Assembly: GCF_018882055.1 (NCBI RefSeq)
Contig: NZ_JACVPF010000001.1
Location: forward strand, 434,001 to 498,000
Direction of reading: 5' to 3'
DNA length: 64,000 bases
From: Polynucleobacter sp. es-MAR-4
GTDB lineage: Bacteria > Pseudomonadota > Gammaproteobacteria > Burkholderiales > Burkholderiaceae
Positions 1 to 11,299 of this stretch are shown here, in pieces. Position 1 is the stretch's first letter, and each line of letters starts with the position of its first letter. The position numbers were made by a program, and so were the translations under genes. A model generated the notes under the pieces. That model saw only the letters and a list, made by a program, of their open reading frames with translations. It ran no database searches and was not told the DNA's origin.

Positions 1-226
1 CCTCAGGAGTATCGATTGTCAAAATACGACGATCAAAGAAGCGGACGTTTTCAAAAGGAGCCGGTAACTTCACCTGCAAACCAGGTTGCTCAATCACGCG
101 CACAATTTGCCCAAATGAAAACACCACAGCAAAGTTACGCTGATCCACTACAAAAATACTTGAGGCCAAGATATAGACCAGAGCAATCAGACCGGCGATG
201 GCAGCTAAGAGACGATTTGCGTTCAT
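1..226 (-). CDS. hflC: HflC, protease modulator (N-terminal part)
   Basis: Partial gene; the window holds only the first 75 residues, the rest lies before base 1. HflC is a stomatin/SPFH-family inner-membrane protein that forms the HflKC complex around the FtsH protease. Visible here are a short cytoplasmic start, one membrane segment at about residues 5-23, and the start of the SPFH domain (VDQRNFAVVFSFGQI). The ATG shares one base with the hflK stop (TAATG), so the two genes are translationally coupled in the usual hflK-hflC order. Confidence 0.93.
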   Translation of the reverse strand, partial: MNANRLLAAIAGLIALVYILASSIFVVDQRNFAVVFSFGQIVRVIEQPGLQVKLPAPFENVRFFDRRILTIDTPE

Positions 227-1752
227 TATCTTGCATCCCCTCTATCACGGCTTCTCAAGCCGTCGCGTTTATCGGAAGCGCCAGCACTAGGAGTATTGCT
301 CGGGCTGGGGCTTGTTGCATTGTTGCTAAATGGGGCGGCTGGGTTACCTGTTGCACCCCCTACCGTCACAGATCCAGTAGGTGTAGATGTCTGTGTCTGA
401 CTAGCGGCAACTTGCGCACTTTCTGCGCTTACTTGAGCAATGATCTTATCTAAAGGCAAATAGAGCATGCTATTGCTCTTCGTGGTATCAACCAACACCT
501 TAGACACATTGTTGTACATCTCACGCATGCTATCAATGTACATACGATCACGAGTCACGCCAGGCGCTTTTGCATACTCAGTTAAAACTTGCTTGAAGCG
601 ATTTGCATCACCTTCTGCTGTTGCAACAACTCTAGCTTTATAACCTTCAGCCTCTTGAATCAGTCGATCGGCCGTACCTTTTGCACGTGGAATGATGTCA
701 TTAGCATATGCCTGACCTTCACTCTTCAAACGCTCCTGGTCTTGACCCGCTTTTACAGCATCATCAAACGCCGCTTGCACCTGCTCTGGTGGCTGAACGT
801 TTTGCACAGTCACACTCGTAACATAGATACCCGTTTTGTAGCTATCTAGAATTTTCTGAATCGAAGCCGCCAAGTCAATTGCAATCTTTTCACGACCTTC
901 GTACAAAACAGTATCCATCTTGCTGCGTGCCACAATTTCACGAACTGCAGTTTCTGCAGCCTGAACAACAGTCGTATCAGGATCACGATTGTTAAATAAA
1001 TAATCCGTTGGATCTTTTAAGCGGTACTGAACGGCAAAGCGCACATCAATAATGTTTTCATCTTCGGTCAACATCGAAGTATCTTTTTGATTGGTTGCTT
1101 TAATCAAGATTGAGCGACCAACCTCTACAGAACGTACACCCGATACATTGACGGTTTGCTCAGCCTGCACCGGCCAAGGCATACGCCAGTTAATACCAGG
1201 ACCAGCCGTATAAGAGTATTTACCAAAGGTAGTCACTACGCCTGACTGACCCTCTTGAATGATGTAAAAACCACTCAGAATCCAAACCAATGCTACGCCA
1301 CCAGCGGCCAGGATCACCGTCGCTTTAGAACCAAAAGGATTTGTGAAGTTAAAGTTGGGCGCACTCATGCCGCCACCATTACCACCGTTGTTACCACCAC
1401 CATTTCCGCGCTGAGATGGCGGAGGTATATCGGTACTGCTTGGTTTATTTGCAGGCTTACCTACTGATCCACCCGGCTTTTTCTTGCCGCCAAAAATACC
1501 GCTGATGCGATCATTGAAATCACGCCAAAGCTCATCCAAATCAGGAGGGCCATCTGGTTTAGCGGGTTGATTCGTTGGTCTTGGGGTGCTTGGCTGAGTC
1601 TCTACTGGCTTTTCAGTTTCGGAATTACCAGGTTCAGCTTGAGGGGATTGCTCACTACCCTGCCCACTTTTGGCATCTTTAGATCCAGCGCCTGAGTGGC
1701 TATTGCCCCAACCTGGGTCGTTGACCGAGAACAGCTCGAGAAATTTACGCAT
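226..1752 (-). CDS. hflK: HflK, FtsH protease modulator
   Basis: Inner-membrane SPFH/band 7 protein of the HflKC complex that encloses and restrains FtsH. The 508 residues show a long low-complexity N-terminus rich in Pro, Ser, Gly and Asn (about 10-140), including a Gly/Asn stretch near 117-128, one membrane segment at about 144-165, then the band 7 domain starting at GQSGVVTTFGKY. The C-terminal 70 residues are again low complexity, ending in a charged Arg/Asp tail. The length is greater than the E. coli protein because of the two extensions. It overlaps hflX by 8 bp and hflC by 1 bp, one operon. Confidence 0.95.
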   Translation of the reverse strand: MRKFLELFSVNDPGWGNSHSGAGSKDAKSGQGSEQSPQAEPGNSETEKPVETQPSTPRPTNQPAKPDGPPDLDELWRDFNDRISGIFGGKKKPGGSVGKPANKPSSTDIPPPSQRGNGGGNNGGNGGGMSAPNFNFTNPFGSKATVILAAGGVALVWILSGFYIIQEGQSGVVTTFGKYSYTAGPGINWRMPWPVQAEQTVNVSGVRSVEVGRSILIKATNQKDTSMLTEDENIIDVRFAVQYRLKDPTDYLFNNRDPDTTVVQAAETAVREIVARSKMDTVLYEGREKIAIDLAASIQKILDSYKTGIYVTSVTVQNVQPPEQVQAAFDDAVKAGQDQERLKSEGQAYANDIIPRAKGTADRLIQEAEGYKARVVATAEGDANRFKQVLTEYAKAPGVTRDRMYIDSMREMYNNVSKVLVDTTKSNSMLYLPLDKIIAQVSAESAQVAASQTQTSTPTGSVTVGGATGNPAAPFSNNATSPSPSNTPSAGASDKRDGLRSRDRGDAR

Positions 1753-3019
1753 CGTTTGGTGAATATTTTCGGTTAGGAATCGGGTTAAATTCAGAAGTCT
1801 CTGGTCGTTCGGGTAAAGGAGCTAAAAACTCATCTGGGTCCATTTGGACTTTGGCGCGATTCTGCTCGACCCTTATTCTATCAGTCATTTGAGAGCATTC
1901 GGCGAGGGCTGAACGCAATAAATCTAGCCCCAGGCCCGTCTTGGCGGAAAGGAAAATCTGGCTCGGAATTCCCTCAGAATCCCGAATCAAGGCTGCCCCC
2001 TCGGTAAAGGTCTGAGGCATCTGGTCAATCTTATTCATTACCTCGATTCGAGGGATGTCGTCAGCCCCAATTTCCCGTAAAACAGCCTCTACTTCGGCCT
2101 TTTGCTCCCTGGCAACGGGGCTACACGCATCAATGACGTGCAAAATCAGGTCTGCATGGATGGTTTCATCCAAAGTGGCCCTAAAGGCCTCCACCAGTTG
2201 GTGCGGTAATTCACGGATAAAACCGACCGTATCGGAGACCACAATGGACCCCACTCCCTCTAAATGTACTTTGCGGGAAGTGGTATCAAGGGTCGCAAAC
2301 AGCTGATCTGCTGCATATGTCCCTGCTTTTGTAAGGGCATTAAATAGCGTAGATTTACCCGCATTGGTATATCCAACCAAAGATACAGAAAAGACATCTT
2401 TGCGATTACGGGCCCTTCTTTGGGTTCTTTGTTGGCGCTGGAGCTTCTCCAACTCGGTTTCCAAACGCTTAGCTTTGGTTGCTAGCATCCGTCGGTCAAG
2501 CTCCATCTGGGTTTCGCCAGGGCCGCCTCGCACACCAATACCACCGCGTTGACGTTCTAAGTGACTCCAAGCGCGCACTAAACGAGACATGCGATAACGC
2601 ACTTGAGCTAGTTCAACCTGAGTCTTACCGATATGGCTTTGCGCTCTCTGACTAAAGATATCCAAAATCAGGCCCGTTCGGTCCATGACATGAAAACCAA
2701 TATGGCGCTCAAGGTTGCGTTGCTGCGTTGGGGATAAGGGATGGTTAAAGATGACTAATTCAGCACCTTGCTCTTCCATCACTTTTTTGACTTCGTTAGC
2801 TTTACCCGAACCAATAAATAAGGCTGGATCAGTTTTGCCCTTACGCGCAATTACGCTAGCGATAGGTATAGAGCCGGCACTGTCAGCCAAAAGGCTGAGC
2901 TCAGCCATGCTGTCCGCAAAATCTTCGCGGCCGGTATCAACTCCAACCAGAACGGCACGTGCCGCATCTACACCTGTTTTATACAGAGCTAACTTCTTCC
3001 GTACGGAACTCCACTGCAC
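1745..3019 (-). CDS. hflX: HflX, ribosome-associated GTPase
   Basis: GTPase of the Obg-HflX superfamily; family members bind the 50S subunit and split or rescue stalled ribosomes. Seen in the 424 residues: the HflX N-terminal domain with the glycine-rich GGPGETQ segment near 165-171, a coiled segment near 175-205, then the G domain with G1 GYTNAGKST (216-224), G3 DTVGF (263-267) and G4 NKID (329-332). The ATG used overlaps the end of hfq by 41 bp; no ATG, GTG or TTG closely downstream replaces it, so I keep it. It lies directly after hfq, the classical hfq-hflX-hflK-hflC order. Confidence 0.95.
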   Translation of the reverse strand: MQWSSVRKKLALYKTGVDAARAVLVGVDTGREDFADSMAELSLLADSAGSIPIASVIARKGKTDPALFIGSGKANEVKKVMEEQGAELVIFNHPLSPTQQRNLERHIGFHVMDRTGLILDIFSQRAQSHIGKTQVELAQVRYRMSRLVRAWSHLERQRGGIGVRGGPGETQMELDRRMLATKAKRLETELEKLQRQQRTQRRARNRKDVFSVSLVGYTNAGKSTLFNALTKAGTYAADQLFATLDTTSRKVHLEGVGSIVVSDTVGFIRELPHQLVEAFRATLDETIHADLILHVIDACSPVAREQKAEVEAVLREIGADDIPRIEVMNKIDQMPQTFTEGAALIRDSEGIPSQIFLSAKTGLGLDLLRSALAECSQMTDRIRVEQNRAKVQMDPDEFLAPLPERPETSEFNPIPNRKYSPNDA

Positions 3020-3221
3020 GAGCAGGAACGATCGTGGAAATGGCGTGTTTATAAACCATCTGCGTCACGGTGTTACGCAAGAGCACAACATATTGATCAA
3101 ACGATTCAATATTGCCCTGCAGCTTGATGCCGTTGACAAGATAAATTGAGACAGGAACATGCTCTTTGCGCAAAGCATTGAGGAAAGGATCCTGTAGTAA
3201 TTGGATTTTGCTGTTGTTCAT
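2979..3221 (-). CDS. hfq: Hfq RNA chaperone
   Basis: Hexameric Sm-like RNA chaperone that matches small RNAs to mRNAs and protects RNA ends. The 80-residue protein has the Sm1 region ([22 protein letters not shown]) and the Sm2 signature YKHA near residues 57-60. The C-terminal tail is short (about 12 residues beyond the Sm core), much shorter than in E. coli and usual for betaproteobacteria. A good Shine-Dalgarno (AAGGAGCAGT before ATG) supports the start. Confidence 0.97.
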   Translation of the reverse strand: MNNSKIQLLQDPFLNALRKEHVPVSIYLVNGIKLQGNIESFDQYVVLLRNTVTQMVYKHAISTIVPARAVEFRTEEVSSV

Positions 3222-3320
3222 ACTGCTCCTTATTGTTTTTTATAAGCTGCTTCTATTTTGGGAGTCTTGCTTTTTTTATTCAATTCTCTACTGCGCACTA
3301 CTACTGTCTACCTCCAACAT

Positions 3321-3352
3321 AAGGGGTCTGATATTCAAAAATCAAGCCCCTT
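3321..3352. other. Hairpin in the der-hfq gap
   Basis: In the 171-bp AT-rich gap between der and hfq, AAGGGG (3321-3326) pairs with CCCCTT (3347-3352), and the stem continues inwards with one mismatch to a loop of 8 nt. There is no T-run after it on the minus strand, so it may be a processing or pausing structure or part of the hfq leader rather than a terminator. The rest of the gap holds no gene that I can see. Confidence 0.4.
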
Positions 3353-3392
3353 ACTAAAACACTTCTAAAACTGTACCGCTATTTTTAACTTT

Positions 3393-4757
3393 TTACTTCT
3401 TTTTGCCTTTTTTTCCTTTGTCCGCATCAACATAGGGGTTTTTGGCTGTATTCATCTGAATGCGCAATGGCGTGCCGCGTAATTTAAAGACTTCTCTAAA
3501 ACGACCTTCTAAATAACGCTTATAGCTATCAGTCACGCCACTCAAGGATGTGCCATGAATCACCACAATTGGAGGGTTCATACCACCTTGGTGGGCATAG
3601 CGTAATTTTGGACGCCCCATACCAACACGCTTAGGCTGTTGATGCTCGATTGCCTCTTGCAGAATGCGGGTCAATTTTGGCGTCGGCAATTTTGCCATCG
3701 CTGCAGCATAAGCGAGATCAACGTCTTTAAATAGCTCTTTAAGGCCAGTACCTTTTTTCGCAGAAATCGGATGTACATTTGCAAAATCGAGGAAGCGCAG
3801 TTTTTGCGCAATTTCTAAACGCGCACGCTCTTTAACGTAAGCATCCAAACCATCCCACTTGTTCACAGCCACAACCAATGCACGCCCTGCTTCCACAATA
3901 AAGCCAGCGATATGTGCATCCTGCTCAGAAATATCCTGCTGGGCATCGAGCATCAAGATCACCACATTGCAATCGGCAATCGCTTGCAATGTTTTAACAA
4001 CTGAGAACTTCTCAATTGCTTCAAAGACTTTGCCACGACGACGCAGACCCGCAGTATCAATCAAGATATAAGGCTTACCGTTGCGCTCAAATGGAACTTC
4101 AATTGCATCCCGTGTTGTACCTGGCATATCAAATGCGATAACACGTTCTTCACCGATCAATTTATTGATCAAGGTTGACTTACCAACGTTAGGACGGCCC
4201 ACTACCGCAATCTTCATTGGTCGATTTGGATCGTTTTCTAATTCTTCTGGTTCTGGCTCTGGAATCCCTAAAGAATCCAAAGCATCATCGATCAAACCGC
4301 GCACACCATCGCCGTGTGCAGATGAAATTGGGAACGGTTCGCCAAGACCCAATTCATGGAAGTCAGCAGTGACAACGCCAGCTTGCATGCCTTCTGTTTT
4401 ATTCACTGCCAGAATGACTGGTCTGCCGGTTTTGCGCAAGAAATCGGCGATCACGCGGTCTTGCGGCGCCATACCTAAACGGCCATCCACTAAGAAAATA
4501 ATGATGTCAGATTCGGCAACGGCTTGTTTGGTTTGCTTGGCCATCTCGGCAACGATGCCGGTCTTGGCTACCGGCTCGAAACCTCCGGTATCTACGCAAA
4601 TAAATGCACGCTCGCCGATACGGCCTTTACCGTAGTGACGGTCACGGGTTAGACCCGAGAAGTCAGCAACTAAAGCATCGCGTGAACGCGTTAAGCGGTT
4701 AAAGAGTGTCGATTTACCGACGTTAGGACGACCGACAATGGTGATTACTGGATTCAT
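3393..4757 (-). CDS. der: Der (EngA), tandem-GTPase for 50S assembly
   Basis: Essential double GTPase that acts in late assembly of the large ribosomal subunit. The 454 residues hold two complete G domains: first with G1 GRPNVGKST (9-17), DTGG (56-59) and NKTE (119-122); second with G1 GRPNVGKST (187-195), DTAG (234-237) and NKWD (299-302). A KH-like C-terminal domain ends in a lysine-rich tail (DKGKKGKKK). An acidic linker lies at about 166-178. Its ATG overlaps the bamB stop by 4 bp (ATGA). Confidence 0.97.
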   Translation of the reverse strand: MNPVITIVGRPNVGKSTLFNRLTRSRDALVADFSGLTRDRHYGKGRIGERAFICVDTGGFEPVAKTGIVAEMAKQTKQAVAESDIIIFLVDGRLGMAPQDRVIADFLRKTGRPVILAVNKTEGMQAGVVTADFHELGLGEPFPISSAHGDGVRGLIDDALDSLGIPEPEPEELENDPNRPMKIAVVGRPNVGKSTLINKLIGEERVIAFDMPGTTRDAIEVPFERNGKPYILIDTAGLRRRGKVFEAIEKFSVVKTLQAIADCNVVILMLDAQQDISEQDAHIAGFIVEAGRALVVAVNKWDGLDAYVKERARLEIAQKLRFLDFANVHPISAKKGTGLKELFKDVDLAYAAAMAKLPTPKLTRILQEAIEHQQPKRVGMGRPKLRYAHQGGMNPPIVVIHGTSLSGVTDSYKRYLEGRFREVFKLRGTPLRIQMNTAKNPYVDADKGKKGKKK

Positions 4758-5908
4758 TTTGGACTATACGCCGCTAGTTTGCCACCTTGAGATTGAATCA
4801 AGATGAGGCCATTCACCGCAATCGGTGCGGCTGTGATTGGACTACTATCATGACGAATGCGTGCCAGCATTTCACCATTCTCTTGTGAAAGTGCATGCAC
4901 ATAACCTTGCGCATCACCTACGAGTAATACCTTGCCGACTGCCGTAGGCTCACCCACATCTCTAAACAACAGTTTGGTGTTTTCCCAAACTTGCGAGCCG
5001 TCCTTCACTGCAAAGGCAGTGACATAGGATTTTTCATTTGAAGAAAATACCAAACTAGGGCTTTGGGCTGTGCCGGTAAAACTGGAGTAATCCTTAAACC
5101 ACAACAAACTACCCGTACGTGCTTGAGCACAACCTACGCGACCTTGATAGGAAACGGCGCAAATAATTTCGCCCTCCATGCTTGGCTTAGCAGTCACATC
5201 ATTCAGGCGCTCAATTTCTGAAAAACCTTTTGGAAATGAAACTGGAGTCTCCCAAACTAGGCCGCCGTTTGCAATTGCAATCATGCCAAAGCGACCACCA
5301 GAAAACCCAGTCACAATCACCTCATTACCAATAGCTAGCATGCCGTAACCTACGCGCAAAGATAGTGCAGCCTGTTGGCGTTGATAGGTCCATTTGCGAA
5401 CGCCAGTTTGCGCATCTAAACCAACAAATCGACTATCTAATGTGCGGATGATGACCACACCACCAGCTACGACTGGCTCAGACAATACTTCGCTGCCGAC
5501 ACTGAAATTCCAGATAGGCTTGCCAGTATCGTCATAAGCATAGACAGTGCCCTTAGTAGTTACGACAGCTGTAGTTCGCCCATCAGACCCAGGGCCAATA
5601 GATAGGCGATCCGGTACGGAGGCTTCCCATAATTTATTACCAGTCCTCAAGTCAATCTTGGCTAAGTTGCCACGATGAGATGCAGCATAAACAGCATCCC
5701 CTGCTACTGCAGGATGAAAGTTGAATGACTCGGACGAACCGACACTGGTTGACCATACGGCAGCCAAATCAAATTGATTAGTGACTGGGACTAACTCAGC
5801 AGGCTTGCGAACACGTGAGTTACCAGAGCATGCTGTCAAGGCCACTACTACCGAGCCCAGCACTAAGACTGTGCTTGCTAGTTTTGCTACGCGTTTGCAA
5901 TCCATCAT
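4754..5908 (-). CDS. bamB: BamB, outer-membrane assembly lipoprotein
   Basis: Lipoprotein of the BAM complex that inserts beta-barrels in the outer membrane. Visible are a lipoprotein signal peptide with lipobox LTAC near residue 27, then repeated beta-propeller blades of the PQQ-like type (for example [28 protein letters not shown]), total about 384 residues as expected. I use the ATG that shares one base with the yfgM stop; an in-frame GTG one codon earlier is possible. The order yfgM-bamB-der is conserved across Beta- and Gammaproteobacteria. Confidence 0.93.
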   Translation of the reverse strand: MMDCKRVAKLASTVLVLGSVVVALTACSGNSRVRKPAELVPVTNQFDLAAVWSTSVGSSESFNFHPAVAGDAVYAASHRGNLAKIDLRTGNKLWEASVPDRLSIGPGSDGRTTAVVTTKGTVYAYDDTGKPIWNFSVGSEVLSEPVVAGGVVIIRTLDSRFVGLDAQTGVRKWTYQRQQAALSLRVGYGMLAIGNEVIVTGFSGGRFGMIAIANGGLVWETPVSFPKGFSEIERLNDVTAKPSMEGEIICAVSYQGRVGCAQARTGSLLWFKDYSSFTGTAQSPSLVFSSNEKSYVTAFAVKDGSQVWENTKLLFRDVGEPTAVGKVLLVGDAQGYVHALSQENGEMLARIRHDSSPITAAPIAVNGLILIQSQGGKLAAYSPK

Positions 5909-6567
5909 CACTGTGCTACTCCTCCGACGGCATCCAATTTAACCTTCAAGAGACGACGCGCCTCTTCAGGGAATTCTTTTACATCGTTCAACTGCTTCCA
6001 TGCAGCTTCGTAACTTTTGCGCGCATCAGCGGTATTCTTTTGAGCCAAATACCAATCGCCGCGACGCTCTAACCAGAGAGCCTCAAAGCCTGCGACAGGC
6101 TTTTCTTTAAGGATTGCATCTGCCTCAGCAAAATCCTTTTCAGTACCAAGCTCGATTAATTGAGCTGTTAAGCGTAACTTAGCTATAGCCAGATAACCCT
6201 TGTCAGATGAATTCTTAGCAGCCCAGCGCAAATACTCCATGGCCTTAGCTGAATCACCTGCATCAGAAGCAATCTTCGCTGCTACCAAACTAGACATCGC
6301 AGCGTAAGGCGTACCTGAGAACTGTTTTTGTAAATCATCAGCAGCGCGTAAAGTTTGATCTTTATCACCCTTATTAATTGCAGTGACCATCGTTTCATAC
6401 AACTGTGAAGCAGCGGCGGCTTGGCTAGTACGCCACCATTGGTAGCCGCTATAGGCTGCATAGACAAATAAAGCCGCCGTCACTACACCAGTAATGAGGT
6501 TGCGATACTTTTGCCAAAATGCTTTAAGTTGATCTAATTGTTCTTGTTCTTCTAGGTCTAAAGGCAT
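5908..6567 (-). CDS. YfgM-like ancillary SecYEG translocon protein
   Basis: Inner-membrane protein with a short cytoplasmic N-terminus (LDLEEQEQLDQLKAFW), one membrane segment at about residues 24-42 and a periplasmic TPR-like domain. In E. coli the homologue YfgM associates with SecYEG and PpiD and helps periplasmic chaperoning. The 219-residue length and position between hisS and bamB fit the family exactly. It shares one base with the following bamB start, indicating translational coupling. Confidence 0.88.
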   Translation of the reverse strand: MPLDLEEQEQLDQLKAFWQKYRNLITGVVTAALFVYAAYSGYQWWRTSQAAAASQLYETMVTAINKGDKDQTLRAADDLQKQFSGTPYAAMSSLVAAKIASDAGDSAKAMEYLRWAAKNSSDKGYLAIAKLRLTAQLIELGTEKDFAEADAILKEKPVAGFEALWLERRGDWYLAQKNTADARKSYEAAWKQLNDVKEFPEEARRLLKVKLDAVGGVAQ

Positions 6568-6614
6568 GTCAATCCAAGCTAATAAATGCGGTATTAATAA
6601 TTAATGTCTTAATT

Positions 6615-7952
6615 CTATTCGGTGGAGCCAACTATGGCATCAATTACGGCTTCCACAACACTATCCAAAGCTACTGCCTTCTGCTCACCAGTACCCCGTA
6701 AATCCTTGAGTTGAGCCTCATTCTTAGCCAATTCATCCGGGCCGATAATGACGGCATGAGCAGCCCCACTGGCATCCGCCTTCTTCATTTGGGACTTAAA
6801 GCTAGCGGTTTGGCCATCTGGAGGGCAAAACAGGATGACATCGATGCCAGCATTACGCAGACGTTCAGCAATAATCATGGCGGCAGTCAAGGTCTCGCCA
6901 CCCTGGTGAATGACAAAAGCATCACATTGAGCTTGCGGCTCTGGCAAAGAGCCAGAAACCTTCATCAGCTCCAAAACGCGTTCCATTCCCATTGCCCAAC
7001 CACAGGCTGGAGCTGCTTTACCGCCCATGCGCTCAATTAAGGGGTCATAACGACCACCGCCAGCAATCGTGCCTTGAGCGCCTAACTCTTCGGTAATCCA
7101 CTCAAAGACAGTCAGGTTGTAGTAATCCAAGCCACGCACTAAACGGGGATTGATTTTGCAGGGGATGTTGTTCGCTTTCAATAGAGCCTGAACTGCATCG
7201 AAATGCTTGAGCGACTCCTCTCCCAAGAAATCGAGTAATTTTGGTGCGCCTTCAATCAAATCCTGCATTGCTGGATTCTTAGAATCTAAGATGCGCAATG
7301 GATTCGTTAATAAACGACGTTGCGAATCTTCATCCAACTGCGCTTTATTTTTCTCGAAGTACGTTACCAAGGCAGCGCGATGCTCAGCACGCTCTGGAGC
7401 CTGCCCTAAAGAATTAATCTCTAGACGCACACCTTTGAGACCCAGCTCATCCCAAAGACGCTGCCCCATCAAAATGATTTCCGCATCAATATCAGGGCCA
7501 GCGAATCCCATCGCCTCAATACCAAATTGATGGAATTGGCGATAGCGACCCCGTTGTGGGCGCTCATGGCGGAACATTGGGCCGGTATACCAAAGACGCT
7601 TTGGTCCTTCGTACAGCAAATTGTTTTCAACTACGGCACGAACTACGGCAGCAGTACCCTCTGGGCGCAATGTGAGTTGCTCACCATTCAAACGGTCCTC
7701 AAAGGAATACATCTCTTTTTCAACGATATCGGTTACTTCACCAATGCCACGCTGAAATACTGCAGTCGCCTCCACAATCGGAGTTCGCAAGAACTCGTAA
7801 CCATAAGCACGAGTCAGATCACGTAAGACATGCTCTAAATGTGTCCACTGCGCAGCATCAGCAGGCAAGAGATCATTCATGCCGCGAACGCCATTAATTT
7901 TTTGGATCTTTTGTGTTTTAGCTGGATTAGCTTGGTTCGCCTGGTCAGTCAT
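6615..7952 (-). CDS. hisS: Histidyl-tRNA synthetase
   Basis: Class II aminoacyl-tRNA synthetase that charges tRNA-His. The 445 residues contain motif 2 ([16 protein letters not shown], about 125-140), the HisRS-specific motifs [15 protein letters not shown] and [15 protein letters not shown], motif 3 ([15 protein letters not shown]), and a C-terminal anticodon-binding domain. The first 22 residues (Asn, Gln and Lys rich) precede the usual start of the fold ([10 protein letters not shown]). It lies in one operon with yfgM, bamB and der. Confidence 0.97.
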   Translation of the reverse strand: MTDQANQANPAKTQKIQKINGVRGMNDLLPADAAQWTHLEHVLRDLTRAYGYEFLRTPIVEATAVFQRGIGEVTDIVEKEMYSFEDRLNGEQLTLRPEGTAAVVRAVVENNLLYEGPKRLWYTGPMFRHERPQRGRYRQFHQFGIEAMGFAGPDIDAEIILMGQRLWDELGLKGVRLEINSLGQAPERAEHRAALVTYFEKNKAQLDEDSQRRLLTNPLRILDSKNPAMQDLIEGAPKLLDFLGEESLKHFDAVQALLKANNIPCKINPRLVRGLDYYNLTVFEWITEELGAQGTIAGGGRYDPLIERMGGKAAPACGWAMGMERVLELMKVSGSLPEPQAQCDAFVIHQGGETLTAAMIIAERLRNAGIDVILFCPPDGQTASFKSQMKKADASGAAHAVIIGPDELAKNEAQLKDLRGTGEQKAVALDSVVEAVIDAIVGSTE

Positions 7953-8004
7953 GGTGTGCGCTTCAGTTCTTCTTTGTTGTTCTTATTTATTTTTTGTACT
8001 TAAT

Positions 8005-9273
8005 TTACTTGGGTGCGTAATTCTGATTCACGTACTCATCCACAATTGCCTGAAATTCTTGGGCAATGTTCTCACCACGCAAAGTTTTTACTTTCACACC
8101 ATCCACAAAGACGGGGGCCGCAGGGGTTTCTCCGGTGCCAGGCAATGAGATACCGATATTAGCGTGTTTACTTTCACCGGGGCCATTGACGATACAACCC
8201 ATGACGGCTACGTTCATTGCCTCAACACCGGGATGAGTTTTTTTCCACACTGGCATTTGCTGACGCAGGTATGACTGAATGTTCGCAGCCAACTCTTGGA
8301 AGGTGGTGCTGGTTGTTCTACCGCAGCCAGGGCAAGCAATCACCATCGGTGTGAAATTACGCAATCCCATGGTTTGCAAAATCTCTTGGGCCACAATAAT
8401 TTCATTCTCACGTGGCGCGCCTGGATCAGGTGTTAATGAAACCCGAATGGTGTCACCAATACCCTCTTGCAACAAGATACCCATGGCAGCAGTTGAAGAC
8501 ACAATGCCTTTGCTACCCATGCCCGCTTCTGTGAGGCCCAAATGCAATGGGTAATCAGATCGTCTAGAGAGATCACGGTACACAGCTACTAAATCTTGCA
8601 CATTACTCACCTTGCAAGACAGCAAAATTTGATTGGGGTTCATGCCGAACTCCACAGCCTTTTCGGCAGACTGTAATGCGGACTGAATCAATGCCTCAAT
8701 CATCACCTCTTGTGCAGTCTTTGGAATTGGCAGCGCCGCATTCGCATCCATGATGCTGGCAAGCAAGTCTTGATCCAAACTACCCCAGTTCACGCCAATG
8801 CGAATCGGCTTGTCATATTTACAAGCGGCTTCGATCATTTGTGCAAATTGCGGATCGCGTTTTGCGCCCTTACCTACGTTACCGGGATTAATGCGGTACT
8901 TAGATAACGCTTTGGCACACTCTGGATAGTCATTCAATAAAGTATGGCCGTTGTAGTGGAAGTCACCAATCAATGGAACCAAAACATCCATCTTGTCTAA
9001 CTGCTCGCGAATGTAAGGCACTGCTTCAGCAGCAGCTGGCGTGTCTACAGTAATACGTACCATCTCTGAGCCAGCGCGAGCTAACTCTTTTACCTGAATA
9101 GCGGTAGCGACAGCATCGGCCGTATCCGTGTTGGTCATAGACTGGACGCGCACCGGCGCATCACCACCAACCGTAATGATGTTGGTTTTCCAGGCGACTG
9201 TTGCTTGACGTGTAGCCCTCTTAGGCGACGGGCCTAAAGGAAGCTTTGGAAGATTGTTGGATGAGTTACTCAT
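8005..9273 (-). CDS. ispG: IspG, HMBPP synthase (MEP pathway)
   Basis: 4-hydroxy-3-methylbut-2-en-1-yl diphosphate synthase, a [4Fe-4S] enzyme of non-mevalonate isoprenoid synthesis. It shows the N-terminal TIM-barrel ([25 protein letters not shown]) and the cluster-binding cysteines in CPGCGRTTS and [11 protein letters not shown]. At 422 residues it is of the longer betaproteobacterial type with an insertion between the domains. It is 18 bp downstream of rlmN; in many relatives pilF and rodZ lie between these two genes and are absent here. Confidence 0.96.
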   Translation of the reverse strand: MSNSSNNLPKLPLGPSPKRATRQATVAWKTNIITVGGDAPVRVQSMTNTDTADAVATAIQVKELARAGSEMVRITVDTPAAAEAVPYIREQLDKMDVLVPLIGDFHYNGHTLLNDYPECAKALSKYRINPGNVGKGAKRDPQFAQMIEAACKYDKPIRIGVNWGSLDQDLLASIMDANAALPIPKTAQEVMIEALIQSALQSAEKAVEFGMNPNQILLSCKVSNVQDLVAVYRDLSRRSDYPLHLGLTEAGMGSKGIVSSTAAMGILLQEGIGDTIRVSLTPDPGAPRENEIIVAQEILQTMGLRNFTPMVIACPGCGRTTSTTFQELAANIQSYLRQQMPVWKKTHPGVEAMNVAVMGCIVNGPGESKHANIGISLPGTGETPAAPVFVDGVKVKTLRGENIAQEFQAIVDEYVNQNYAPK

Positions 9274-9291
9274 TGGACTTGTATTGTGAAA

Positions 9292-10533
9292 TCAGTCGTC
9301 TAATCGTTTGAGCCATTGCACTGAGTGCTCGGGCTGATACTCTTGCTCGTCTTCTTCATCATCCAGACCTTCAACATCATCATCTTGATCGAGATTAATC
9401 TGCTTGTCATGCACGGCGCGCTCACGCACTCGGGTGCGATCGACTACATCACCTGCTAACTGTCCACAAGCCGCAGCAATATCATCACCACGAGTTTTAC
9501 GAACTGTAGCTACCATGCCTGCATCCAGCAAAATGCTAGCAAATGCATGGACACGCTGGGCTGATGAACGCTTTAATCCAGACTCAGGGAATGGATTAAA
9601 TGGAATGAGATTGATCTTGCACTTGATGTTCGCCAATAAGCGTACCAACTCTTTTGCCTGAATATCAGAATCATTCACACCATCGAGCATGCAGTATTCA
9701 AAGGTTAAGAAATCCCTCGGGGCAAAAGGTAAATACCGTTCGCACGCAGCAAGCAATTCTCTTAATGGATATTTTTGATTTAGCGGAACAAGTTGATCAC
9801 GCAGCTTGTCATTCGGCGCATGCAATGACACCGCCAATGCCACTGGGCAATCTTGAGCCAAGCGATCAATCATTGGCACTACACCAGACGTAGATACCGT
9901 CACACGACGTCGCGATAAACCATAGGCCCGGTCATCAAGCATTAAACGTAAAGCGGTGACAACATTGTCATAGTTGAGCAGCGGCTCACCCATCCCCATC
10001 AGCACTACATTTGAAATCACACGACCGGTATGCTCCCAGCCTGGTGTTGGGTATTTCTCAATACGGCGAACGGCATTCGGATCAGTGCGGAGCAAATGTT
10101 CTGCAAACCAGAGCTGGCCAATGATTTCACCAGCGGTGAGATTGCGCGAGAAGCCTTGATGTCCGGTTGAGCAAAAACGGCAATTGACTGCGCAACCAGC
10201 CTGAGAGGAGATGCACAGAGTGCCACGATCATCCTCAGGAATAAATACCGACTCCACAGCATTGCCAGCACCAACGTCTAGCAACCACTTGCGAGTGCCG
10301 TCTGCTGCATGCTCATCTTTAATTACCGGGAGAGAAAGGACTTCTGCTTTATCGAGCAATGTTGCTCTAAAGCTTTTTGCTAAGTCACTCATGTCATTGA
10401 TGTCAGAAACACCGCGTTGGTGTATCCACTGCATGAGCTGCTTCGCCCTAAAGGGCTTTTCATTCAACCCCGCGACATACGCTGCCATTTGGTCAGCGTC
10501 AAAATCTAAGAGATTTACGCGCGGGGAGGTCAA
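9292..10533 (-). CDS. rlmN: RlmN, dual-specificity RNA C2-methyltransferase
   Basis: Radical-SAM enzyme that methylates C2 of A2503 in 23S rRNA and A37 in some tRNAs. The CxxxCxxC cluster motif is at C114, C118 and C121, followed by the FSTGHQGF region, and conserved [11 protein letters not shown] and VSTSG segments. Start is TTG, giving the family's typical N-terminus ([15 protein letters not shown]). The C-terminus carries an acidic extension rich in Asp and Glu ([16 protein letters not shown]), longer than in E. coli. Confidence 0.95.
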   Translation of the reverse strand: MTSPRVNLLDFDADQMAAYVAGLNEKPFRAKQLMQWIHQRGVSDINDMSDLAKSFRATLLDKAEVLSLPVIKDEHAADGTRKWLLDVGAGNAVESVFIPEDDRGTLCISSQAGCAVNCRFCSTGHQGFSRNLTAGEIIGQLWFAEHLLRTDPNAVRRIEKYPTPGWEHTGRVISNVVLMGMGEPLLNYDNVVTALRLMLDDRAYGLSRRRVTVSTSGVVPMIDRLAQDCPVALAVSLHAPNDKLRDQLVPLNQKYPLRELLAACERYLPFAPRDFLTFEYCMLDGVNDSDIQAKELVRLLANIKCKINLIPFNPFPESGLKRSSAQRVHAFASILLDAGMVATVRKTRGDDIAAACGQLAGDVVDRTRVRERAVHDKQINLDQDDDVEGLDDEEDEQEYQPEHSVQWLKRLDD

Positions 10534-10579
10534 TGCGCCTACTTATGTATTAAATAGGTTGTTCGTAAGCAATCGTGAA

Positions 10580-11005
10580 TTAACGATTGAAAACGTTCAT
10601 GCCAGCGAAGAAGAATGCAACTTCGACAGCAGCAGTTTCAGGAGCATCAGAGCCATGAACAGCGTTTGCATCAATGCTGTCAGCAAAATCAGCACGGATA
10701 GTGCCTTTGTCTGCCTTCTTAGGATCAGTAGCACCCATCAAGTCACGGTTCTTAGCAATAGCGCCTTCGCCTTCTAATACCTGAATCATTACAGGACCAG
10801 AAATCATGAAGCTCACTAAATCTTTAAAGAAAGGACGTGCAGCGTGCACAGCGTAGAACTGCTCAGCTTCAGCTTGCGACAAATGCGCCATTCTGGACGC
10901 AACAATCTTCAAACCAGCAGATTCGAAACGGTCATAGATCTTGCCGATTACGTTTTTTGCAACAGCATCAGGTTTGATAATTGAAAGGGTGCGTTCGATA
11001 GCCAT
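10580..11005 (-). CDS. ndk: Nucleoside diphosphate kinase
   Basis: Transfers the gamma-phosphate of ATP to NDPs through a phosphohistidine. The 141-residue protein starts [15 protein letters not shown] and carries the active-site His117 in the HGSDAPETA motif. A longer in-frame reading from 11,053 adds 16 residues unlike the family and is not used. It lies just upstream of rlmN, as in relatives. Confidence 0.96.
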   Translation of the reverse strand: MAIERTLSIIKPDAVAKNVIGKIYDRFESAGLKIVASRMAHLSQAEAEQFYAVHAARPFFKDLVSFMISGPVMIQVLEGEGAIAKNRDLMGATDPKKADKGTIRADFADSIDANAVHGSDAPETAAVEVAFFFAGMNVFNR

Positions 11006-11218
11006 GTAAAACTCCAATAGTGATTTCAAAGATTTTGCTGAAATTAGCGCCAATTTGGACCCAGGGCGAACTTCTACCCTATTTCCTACAACGCGCCAGG
11101 AATTCAGCGACCCCCGAATTATACATCGGCTGACCGTATTTACCCTGATCTAAGCATAGCTAAACCATTGAATTTACAGGGCATAACCCTTCGATTTGTA
11201 GTCTTTTTCATGGGGGGC

Positions 11219-11247
11219 TTGAAATTACCCTATTTTGTCTATACTTA
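11219..11247 (+). promoter_or_regulatory. Candidate promoter of the BAX-inhibitor gene
   Basis: TTGAAA (11219-11224) is followed after 17 nt by TACTTA (or after 15 nt by TATACT), in the gap between ndk and the plus-strand membrane protein gene. A small hairpin AGCCC/GGGCT (11256-11270) and a clear GGAG ribosome site (11291) follow. The assignment rests on consensus likeness only. Confidence 0.45.
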
Positions 11248-11299
11248 CTGTCAACAGCCCCTGGTGGGCTCGTGTATTAACTATGAAAAAGGAGTCAAT

